This document shows, piece after piece, positions 8,764-15,407 of a stretch of DNA of 26,965 nucleotides. This stretch comes from JAIPEI01 sp041685835 (GTDB taxonomy: Bacteria > Desulfobacterota > DSM-4660 > Desulfatiglandales > HGW-15), in contig JAWLEX010000032.1 in NCBI GenBank assembly GCA_041685835.1, positions 1 through 26,965 of the forward strand, in the 5' to 3' direction. Position numbers and translations under genes: made by a program. The notes under the pieces were generated by a model. It ran no database searches. It saw only the letters and a program-made list of their open reading frames with translations, and had not been told where the DNA came from. The first letter of the stretch is position 1. Every line of letters starts with the position of its first letter.

Positions 8764-9657
8764 TTGAAGGCTCCATTGCGTTACGCCCTTTTTCTGGGGT
8801 GCACCATACCGGCACGGTCCCGGAACTACGAAATGTCCGCGAGAAAGGTGGCCGGGCAACTGGGCATCGAACTGGTGGATCTGGACCGGTTCATATGTTG
8901 CGGTTTTCCCATCAAGAGTTCGGACCGGGAGACCGCCCTGGTCCTGGCCGCCTATAACCTGGCCCTGGCCCAACAAGAAGGGCTGGATGTCTGCGCTCTG
9001 TGCAGCTCCTGTGCATCATCATTGACGGAGACGGCCCATTATCTGGCCGAAAACAATGAGGCACGGCTGGCCGTAAACAAACGGCTGGCAAAGGTCGGAG
9101 TTCAATTTGAGGGGGACATCACGGTCCGGCACTTTGCCCGCATTCTCTACGAAGACATCGGGCCGGAGCATATCAGGCCCCATTTGACCAAGGACCTGAA
9201 AGGGCTCCGAATCGCCAACCATTACGGGTGTCATTACCTGAAGCCTTCGGAGATATACGACCACTTTGACGATGTGGATAATCCACGAAGCCTGGACGCC
9301 CTTGTGGCGTTGGCCGGAGCGGAACCCGTGGATTATCTCGGGAAAAACAGGTGTTGCGGAGGCCCGGTGCTTCCGGTGGACGAACAGACGGCCCTCAGCG
9401 TAGCCAAGGAAAAACTGGACGACATTTCTCTGGCAAGGGCCGATGCCATCTGCCTTGTCTGCCCCTTTTGCTCAGTGATGTTTGACAGCAACCAAAAGAG
9501 TATCGGAGCGGCCTTTAATAAAAACTATGATCTCCCGGTCCTCTATCTCTCCCAGGTTTTAGGCCTGGCAATGGGTTTTGACCGGAAGGAGTTGGGCCTC
9601 AACATGAATGTCGTCAAGACCCGGAAACTGCTCGCATCATACTTTGATGAAGAATAG
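8764..9657 (+). CDS. hdrB: HdrB-like subunit with two CCG domains
   Basis: A 297-residue HdrB, the subunit that in methanogens holds two noncubane [4Fe-4S] clusters and reduces the disulfide substrate. Both cysteine-rich (CCG) motifs are complete: C13, C45-C46, C80, C83 and C156, C197-C198, C233, C236. The start is TTG 8764, behind GAGGG at a good distance; no ATG is better placed. In bacteria the substrate of such HdrB proteins is often unknown, and in MetVF-linked complexes it may serve as the site for a second acceptor. It ends the plus-strand operon, convergent with the gene at 9736. Confidence 0.92.
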   Translation: MKAPLRYALFLGCTIPARSRNYEMSARKVAGQLGIELVDLDRFICCGFPIKSSDRETALVLAAYNLALAQQEGLDVCALCSSCASSLTETAHYLAENNEARLAVNKRLAKVGVQFEGDITVRHFARILYEDIGPEHIRPHLTKDLKGLRIANHYGCHYLKPSEIYDHFDDVDNPRSLDALVALAGAEPVDYLGKNRCCGGPVLPVDEQTALSVAKEKLDDISLARADAICLVCPFCSVMFDSNQKSIGAAFNKNYDLPVLYLSQVLGLAMGFDRKELGLNMNVVKTRKLLASYFDEE

Positions 9658-9676
9658 CCGCGTTTCCTTTTCACCA

Positions 9677-9707
9677 CCGGCGGATCAGCAGCGAAAAGGA
9701 TCGCCGG
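9677..9707. terminator. Possible hairpin between convergent genes
   Basis: CCGGC-G-GATC and GATC-GCCGG can pair with one bulged G around a 12-base loop. It lies between the stops of hdrB (9657) and the HdrA-MvhD gene (9736). There is no T-run, so a classical rho-independent terminator is not shown. Confidence 0.25.
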
Positions 9708-9735
9708 CGCGAAGCATGAGTGTTTTCCCAACGCC

Positions 9736-12192
9736 TCACTGAAGCGTGTAATAAGGAATCCTGTCCCTGTAGATCCTCGAAATCATGCCCTCTTCCGAGA
9801 GGTCCTTTAGGCAGTTCAGTACGCTTTGCTTCTCTTCCCGGATCGAGTCCACAATGTCACTCAGGTGGAGAGTCCTGGATTCGCGTTTGAGGAAATTGAA
9901 CACCCGCGTTCGCAGAAATTCTTCTTTTACTACATCCGTCAAGGTCTCATCATAGGCGAGGGCGTTACGCTGGTCCGTGGGATATGTGGTCTCCCAGGGC
10001 CGTCTCAGGCTGGCGCCCAGCACCCAGCGCACACGCGGGGTCCTGAGCGTATCGTACAGATCGCTCAGCTTGGCTTTGGTCTCCGCATCGTCCGGAACGG
10101 GACCCAGTTCATCGATCATGGCCGTGAACCGGTCCACGGTTCTGGCCAGTTGTTCGGGGTTATTCAGATCCATGTGGGCCAAGGCTATACGGTCACGATC
10201 CAGGCCGATAAGCGATAACAGCTTTTTCACCAGCAGCACACGGCTCCACGTGTGGTCCAGCCCGTAACTGTGGTGGCACTCCTCAGGAGGACATCCCAGG
10301 AGCAACAGGCCGTTGGCCCCGTCCTTGAACGCCCTGCCCATGACCGTGGCGTCCAGTTGGCCGATGCAGTCCACTTCCAGAAGGTGGAATCTCGTGTTGT
10401 ACTGAATCCCGCGCACCCCGGCATTGTCCGCTGCGGCACCCCCGCCCCATCGGCAGCCGAAACCCATGACCTCGTTTTCGGCCAACTGCCGAGCCAATAC
10501 GGATATGCGGGCCTCCCTCTGCGAGGTCGTGTTGTTCTGCAACACAAGGGCATGGTAAGGACAGGCGGCGGCGCATGTGCCCCCGCCCGTGCAGGTCATG
10601 GGGTCGACCACGCGGGGGATGCCGCCCCCCTTGCCTTCCACGGGCGCAATCCCGCCGCAATCACAGATCTCCTTGCACAGTCCGCACCCTATGCATTTCT
10701 CCGGATCCACCAGACAGACCATTCTGGGGGCGAAAAGCTCGCCGGATTTGGCTTTCAGTATTATCTCCGCGGTCTTGTGGGCGGCCCGACGCCCCTGGCG
10801 AAGGGTTTCCCGCAGGTCGCACGGCTGCCTGGCGGAACCTGCCAGGAATTTCTCTTCCATGCCCACCTGTTCCGGACGCACCATCTGCGGGTTGCGCTCC
10901 AGGAAGTCCTCTCCGTGCACATGAAGCCCCAGAATCCGGGCCAGCTTGAGCTGCTCCAGACCCGGGTGGCGCCGCGGAGAAAGCACCAGCTGCTTCCAGG
11001 CCAGCTCCCTCTCCAATTGGCTTCCGGGCTCACTGTAGGTGATGTAGCCGTCCTGCACCGTCGGACGTACGGTCCCGTCATAAGGGACCCATTGAATGTT
11101 CTCCCGGCGGGCCCGGGCCCTCTCCTCGGCATTCAAGGGCGGGGCGATCCGTTCATTGTAAAGGATTGTCAGCTCACACTTCCTGTTGTTCTCCCGAATG
11201 TAGACGGCCATGTTCCATGCTGTTCGCGCGGACAGTGAGGCGTAGTCGGGCTGATCGGTCTCCTGGTCGTTAATCCAGAAGACGACCGGATGGGCCGGAA
11301 CGCCGTGGAGCCAGATGTGCTCCTCCATTTCCGTGTGGCAGAGCACCCGCTTGCCGTCATGACCGAAATCAGTCCCCTGGTTGAGCATTTCACCGTCCAG
11401 GGCCGCGATAATGGCCCCGGCCTTGTAAATCCGCGGGGGTTGATTCCCCTCAGCGCTGAAGGTCACGGTGTAGTTTCCCACCGTCCCCATCACCTCCTCC
11501 AGTTCACCTACCGAGATCCTCCTGATGTGAGGGCTCTCCTCGACCTCGGTCATGAGCTTCATCAGGCGATCGTGGTAACGGCGCTCCCCCGGGTATCTCT
11601 CGTGAAGGATCCGTATCTCGTCCTCGATGTCCTCTGTATACACGGCCATCACCACATCGATCCCCGCGTGTGCGAGTTCTTGGGCGGCGGAATAGGTCGC
11701 AATGCCCCCGCCCAGGATCATGACAGGCCCGTCGATATTGACCTTCTGCTTGGGAGAGGGGACCAGGGCCTTGAGCCCGGCGGCCGAGGCCTGAACGAGC
11801 TTGGCCCCCTTGACTGCCAGATCACCGGGTTCGCCCTCATTGACGGAAGCTACGTGATCCCTGAGGTTGATCATGTCTATCTGCCCTTCCTGCAGGCCTA
11901 AGTCCGCCAGGCTTCTCTCGAACTTCTTGAGAAGGATGCGCCTGGCACAACCGGCCACTATCAACCGGGATATGCCGTTGCGCTCCACCGCCTCCCGGAT
12001 CTCGGAGAGCCCGGGCCGCTCGCAGGAGTAAGGCACTATCTGTATGTAATCCACCAGTGGAGAGTCTTCGAGGATTTCCTGCAGGCGGGAAAGGTCCACC
12101 TTGCCCTCGATCCGGTTCCCGCATTCACACAGGAAAACCCCGACCGCGTCCTCTTTGATGGATTTAACTTTCGAACTCTTTTGCTTTTTCAT
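9736..12192 (-). CDS. HdrA-MvhD fusion with C-terminal winged helix
   Basis: An 818-residue fused protein. Order: HdrA-like N-terminal region with C22/C24 and an FAD-like glycine motif GGGIATYSAA (161-170), a ferredoxin pair (500-545), an MvhD domain (about 575-690) and a winged-helix-like tail (about 755-818). The FAD motif is weaker than in the other two HdrA copies. The second ferredoxin motif reads CTGGGTCAAACP, so Gly537 replaces a cysteine. The MvhD motif reads CRWG, with Gly583 in place of the second cysteine. Start ATG 12192 follows GGGAGG; a longer frame to 12318 runs into the upstream gene and is rejected. It follows the NuoE/F/G-like genes by 11 bases, so it probably joins an NADH-linked complex, comparable to BamE-I or FlxABCD-HdrABC. 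Confidence 0.88.
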   Translation of the reverse strand: MKKQKSSKVKSIKEDAVGVFLCECGNRIEGKVDLSRLQEILEDSPLVDYIQIVPYSCERPGLSEIREAVERNGISRLIVAGCARRILLKKFERSLADLGLQEGQIDMINLRDHVASVNEGEPGDLAVKGAKLVQASAAGLKALVPSPKQKVNIDGPVMILGGGIATYSAAQELAHAGIDVVMAVYTEDIEDEIRILHERYPGERRYHDRLMKLMTEVEESPHIRRISVGELEEVMGTVGNYTVTFSAEGNQPPRIYKAGAIIAALDGEMLNQGTDFGHDGKRVLCHTEMEEHIWLHGVPAHPVVFWINDQETDQPDYASLSARTAWNMAVYIRENNRKCELTILYNERIAPPLNAEERARARRENIQWVPYDGTVRPTVQDGYITYSEPGSQLERELAWKQLVLSPRRHPGLEQLKLARILGLHVHGEDFLERNPQMVRPEQVGMEEKFLAGSARQPCDLRETLRQGRRAAHKTAEIILKAKSGELFAPRMVCLVDPEKCIGCGLCKEICDCGGIAPVEGKGGGIPRVVDPMTCTGGGTCAAACPYHALVLQNNTTSQREARISVLARQLAENEVMGFGCRWGGGAAADNAGVRGIQYNTRFHLLEVDCIGQLDATVMGRAFKDGANGLLLLGCPPEECHHSYGLDHTWSRVLLVKKLLSLIGLDRDRIALAHMDLNNPEQLARTVDRFTAMIDELGPVPDDAETKAKLSDLYDTLRTPRVRWVLGASLRRPWETTYPTDQRNALAYDETLTDVVKEEFLRTRVFNFLKRESRTLHLSDIVDSIREEKQSVLNCLKDLSEEGMISRIYRDRIPYYTLQ

Positions 12193-12203
12193 TTGATACC
12201 TCC

Positions 12204-12504
12204 CTAGTGGGCGAAGCCACGACCGGTTCGCTCTGCGACATCGCCCCTCACCTTGTCCAGGCGTTCCTGCATGGCGCCGGTGGGACATACCGTGACACAG
12301 GAACCGCATGCTATACATGCCTGGTTGGGAACCATGTAGGGGGTGGCCACGTGCTTGTGGACACCTCTCGAGCCAAAGGAAATGGCGCGAACACCCACCA
12401 CTTCATCGCATACGCGCACGCACAATCCGCACAGAAGGCACTGCTCATTCGGGTCCTTTACCCTGAATCTGCTTTCCCGGATTCCATACTCCGCAGCCAG
12501 AGCT
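12204..12504 (-). CDS. Short NuoG-like/HoxU-like ferredoxin subunit, N-terminus lost in the assembly gap
   Basis: The last 100 or so residues of a NuoG-like protein: CLLCGLCVRVCDEVVG, then a GVHKHVATPY linker, then CIACGSCVTVCPTGA, giving two [4Fe-4S] clusters. The N-terminal [2Fe-2S] domain that normally comes before these motifs is not present and must lie in the run of N. The protein stops soon after the second cluster, as in short HoxU/HndD-N-like subunits, and has no molybdopterin-like domain. It sits between nuoF and the HdrA-MvhD fusion and would link the NADH site to the Hdr part. Confidence 0.85.
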
Positions 12505-12604
12505 NNNNNNNNNNNNNNNNNNNNNNNNNNNNNNNNNNNNNNNNNNNNNNNNNNNNNNNNNNNNNNNNNNNNNNNNNNNNNNNNNNNNNNNNNNNNNNNN
12601 NNNN
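12505..12604. other. Assembly gap of exactly 100 N
   Basis: The run is exactly 100 N, a usual placeholder for a gap of unknown size. It cuts the end of nuoF and the start of the nuoG-like gene. The missing C-terminal cluster of NuoF and the missing [2Fe-2S] domain of the NuoG-like protein together need roughly 300-350 bases, so the real gap is probably longer. Confidence 0.95.
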
Positions 12605-14439
12605 GTCTGATCAATAATGTGAGGCTCTTTCTTTTCTCCTGTGATGCACTGCTGGGGGCAGGCGCGGGCGCAGGTTCCGCATCCGGTGCATGCCTCGGGA
12701 TCTATCCGATAGGTGATCAGGTCCTTGCAGACGCCGGCCGGACACTTGTGGTCCCGGATGTGGGCCTCGTACTCCTCGGTGAAATACCGGATCGTGGTCA
12801 GGACCGGGTTGGGCGCACTGCCTCCCAGGGCGCACAGCGATCCGTCCTGGACCGCCCTGGCGAGGCTTTTCACCTCTTCCAGGTCTTCGATCCGCCCCTT
12901 TCCGGACGCAAAATCGTCCAGGAACTGGAGCATGGCCTTGAGGCCCAGGCGGCAGGGGAGGCACTTTCCGCATGACTCATCCTCCAGGAACCGCAGGAAG
13001 TAGCGGGCCACGTCCACCACACAGTCCTTGTCGTCCATGACGATCATGCCGCCCGACCCCATCATGGATCCGGCCTTTGTCAGGGAATCGTAGTCGACGG
13101 GTGTGCCGGCCAGTTCGTAGGGAATGCAGCCGCCGGACGGGCCGCCCGTCTGAACGGCCTTGAAGTGGTCCTGCCCGGGGACACCGCCCCCTATCTTTTC
13201 GATCAGGTCCCCGAGAGGCATGCCCATTGGTATCTCGACCAGGCCCACGTTGTTCACCTTGCCCACCAGGGAAAACACCTTGGTGCCCGTGCTGTGCGGG
13301 ACGCCCAGCTTGGCGTACCAGTCCGACCCTTTTTCAATGATGAGCGGGATGTTGCACCAGGTCTCCACATTGTTCAGGACCGTGGGTTTTCCCCACAGCC
13401 CCTCTTCGGCGGAACGGACATATTTCGGCCTGGGTTCGCCGGCCCGCCCCTCAATGGAGGTGAACAAGGCCGTGGACTCCCCGCACACGAAAGCCCCCGC
13501 TCCCCGGTTGATCTGTACATCGAAGGAAAATCCGCTTCCGAGGATGTTTTCTCCCAGAAGGCCCAGCTCCCGGGCCTGTTCCATGGCGATGTTCAAGTGC
13601 TCGATGGCCAGGGGATACTCGGTCCGGACGTACATGAACCCCTGGTGGGATCCCATGGCATAGGCCCCGATGATGACCCCTTCGAGCAGAGCATGGGGAT
13701 CTCCTTCCATCAGCGCACAATCCATGAACGCGCCAGGGTCGCCCTCATCGCCGTTCACTACCACATAGATGGGTTCGTTTTTCTTCTTCGCCGCCTTGAT
13801 GGCGGTCTGCCACTTGCGGCCTGTAGGGAACCCTGCCCCTCCTCGTCCACGAAGGCCCGAGGCATCCACCTCGGCAACCACCTCCTCCGGCTTCATGCCT
13901 GTCAAGACCTTGGCCAGGCCCTTGTACCCACCGGCCGTGATGCTGTCCCGAATATCCCGGGGATCGATGGTCCCGATGCGACGCATGACGATCTTTTGCT
14001 GGTGTCTGTAAAAGGGTATATCGTCCTGATGAGCGACAGGCTCCTCCGTTTTCGGGTCCTTGTAGAGCAGACGCTCCACCGGTTTTCCTTCCACCAGGCT
14101 GGTCTGCACTATCTCTTCTGCGTCTTCGGGTTTTACATGCTGGTAGAAAATCCCAGACGGCTTCAGGATGACCAGTGGTCCGCGGGAACAGAAGCCCGGG
14201 CATCCCGTGGCCTTGATCTCCGGAACCACCGTTGCATCCAGTTTCGCCGCCGCAATGGCCTCGCGCAGGGCCTCGGCCACCTTGGGGCTGCCGTTGGCGC
14301 GGCACCCGGTACCATGACAGACGGTTATGTAAGGCCGATCAGGATCCTTGTCGGCCAACAGTTTTTCGCGATAGGATTCCAGGGCTTCCATCGATTCCAG
14401 TCGATCACTCCACGCTTCAGCCGTACTGATACGGGCCAT
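12605..14439 (-). CDS. NuoF-like NADH-binding flavoprotein subunit, C-terminus lost in gap
   Basis: About 611 residues of an NADH:acceptor oxidoreductase subunit of the HndC/HydB/NuoF type, the site where NADH is oxidised or formed through FMN. Order: a thioredoxin-like [2Fe-2S] domain (C41, C46, C80, C84), the NADH/FMN region with GLRGRGGAGFPTGRKW (about 195-210) and GDEGDPGAFMD, the N3 cluster motif ESCGKCLPC, and a C-terminal ferredoxin domain of which only the first motif CTGCGTCARACP is seen before the N run. The fused N-terminal and C-terminal domains are typical of soluble, often electron-bifurcating enzymes and not of respiratory complex I. Start ATG 14439 follows GGAGGAAG. It is 14 bases after nuoE. 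Confidence 0.93.
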
Positions 14440-14453
14440 ATTCTTCTTCCTCC

Positions 14454-14960
14454 TTATTCCGCGGCAAGCCTCTTGACAGTCTTTTTCAGTTTACTGGAGG
14501 TCGCCCTGGTCAGGTATTCACCGTCAACCACAGCCACCGGCGAGATGGCGCAGGCGCCCAGGCAGTTGACGATGTCCAATGAAAATTTGAGGTCCGGTGT
14601 GGTCTCCTCGGGCCCGATGCCCAGCTCCCGCGTCAAGCTCTCCACCAGGCGATGCCCTCCCTTGAGGTGGCACGCCGTACCCAGGCACACCTTTATCTCG
14701 TGCTCTCCCCGCGGTTCGAGGCTGAAGGACTTGTAAAACGTGGCCACGGCCCAGGCCTGTGTGATGGGGACTCCAAGGTGGTCGCAGATCAGCCTCAGGT
14801 TTTCCTCGGAGATGTAATTGTACTCGGCCTGCACGTCCTGAAGCAGGCCGATGAGATAACGGGGTTCCTCCGGATACCTTTCCAGGATCGTGTCAATGTC
14901 TTTCCCTTGCGGTTTCACGAATTTGATCCTTTCTATGCAATGAAGGGTTTCATAATCCAT
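14454..14960 (-). CDS. NuoE-like [2Fe-2S] subunit
   Basis: A 168-residue thioredoxin-like [2Fe-2S] protein that passes electrons next to NuoF. Its four cluster ligands are C92, C97, C133 and C137 in the motifs CLGTAC and CLGAC. The N-terminal helical bundle with the VPITQAWAVATFYKSF segment is complete and of normal family length. It is the first gene of the NADH-Hdr operon. No strong ribosome site is seen before ATG 14960, which lies only about 27 bases from the predicted sigma-54 transcription start. Confidence 0.93.
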   Translation of the reverse strand: MDYETLHCIERIKFVKPQGKDIDTILERYPEEPRYLIGLLQDVQAEYNYISEENLRLICDHLGVPITQAWAVATFYKSFSLEPRGEHEIKVCLGTACHLKGGHRLVESLTRELGIGPEETTPDLKFSLDIVNCLGACAISPVAVVDGEYLTRATSSKLKKTVKRLAAE

Positions 14961-14996
14961 GTTCAGGTGGTAAAGCAGCCTTCGCGCCGGATTTAG

Positions 14997-15012
14997 AGCA
15001 ACAGGCGTGCCA
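14997..15012 (-). promoter_or_regulatory. Sigma-54 (-24/-12) promoter of the nuoE operon
   Basis: On the minus strand the bases read TGGCACG-CCTG-TTGCT, an exact match to the sigma-54 consensus including the four-base spacer. The predicted start of transcription is near 14987, just before nuoE. A sigma-54 activator gene lies directly upstream, which supports the call. Confidence 0.85.
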
Positions 15013-15031
15013 CACAGACAACACTTTGATA

Positions 15032-15049
15032 TTGTTGTTTTTTCAACAA
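15032..15049. repeat. Inverted repeat TTGTTG-T6-CAACAA between promoter and UAS
   Basis: A perfect six-base inverted repeat around six T, located between the sigma-54 promoter and the upstream palindrome. It could be a bend or IHF-like site or a small operator; nothing in the sequence decides this. Confidence 0.4.
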
Positions 15050-15078
15050 ACAGGCCATTGAACGCGCGGGAACTTTTT

Positions 15079-15094
15079 GTTTCAACACTGAAAC
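15079..15094. promoter_or_regulatory. Probable activator-binding palindrome (UAS)
   Basis: GTTTCA-ACAC-TGAAAC is a perfect palindrome centred about 100 bases upstream of the predicted sigma-54 start, the usual distance for enhancer sites of sigma-54 activators. Further half-sites of the same type lie at 15107-15112, 15161-15167, 15352-15357 and 15404-15410, the last one at the end of the activator gene. Confidence 0.6.
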
Positions 15095-15112
15095 GTTCAG
15101 CCCCCGTGAAAC

Positions 15113-15128
15113 ATTCAATTACTTGAAT
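15113..15128. repeat. Second palindrome ATTCAA-TTAC-TTGAAT
   Basis: A perfect six-base dyad with the same four-base spacing as the UAS palindrome 34 bases away, sharing the TCA/TGA core. It may be a weaker site for the same activator. The rest of 15129-15407 holds no convincing gene; it is A/T-rich and contains isolated GTTTCA-type half-sites. Confidence 0.4.
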
Positions 15129-15407
15129 ATATTAATTTTATGTGGATTAACCCAGGAATTTGTTTCAACCAGCATGTCTCAAGCAAAACGAAACGCGAAG
15201 AATGACAGTCCAGTTTGGTTTCTTCGGGATCGAAATCGATTTCATCCAATTTATGGACCCTGGAGTCTTCCTTAACACAGCGTTAGAGAGCAAGCTTTTC
15301 GTGTTTTTTCTGACAGCTTTTCAGGAGTACGGCCCTAAAAAGGGAACGGCTTGAAACTACGCGGGGAAAAACGGTCTTCGGGAAGGGAGTTGATACCCGG
15401 GCCTGTT

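Noticed and set aside
12343..12975. Plus-strand ORF that crosses the N run
   Set aside because: It exists only because N was translated as X and lies opposite nuoF and the nuoG-like gene.
13165..14736. 523-codon plus-strand ORF opposite nuoF and nuoE
   Set aside because: It crosses two real genes on the other strand and has no domain.
15160..15354. 64-codon plus-strand ORF in the regulatory region upstream of nuoE
   Set aside because: No ribosome site, no similarity, and it overlaps a region rich in regulatory repeats; the ORF is probably by chance.
14961..15407. CRISPR-like array suggested by repeated GTTTCA/TGAAAC words
   Set aside because: The repeats are six-base half-sites with irregular spacing and no spacers; regulator-binding sites explain them better.
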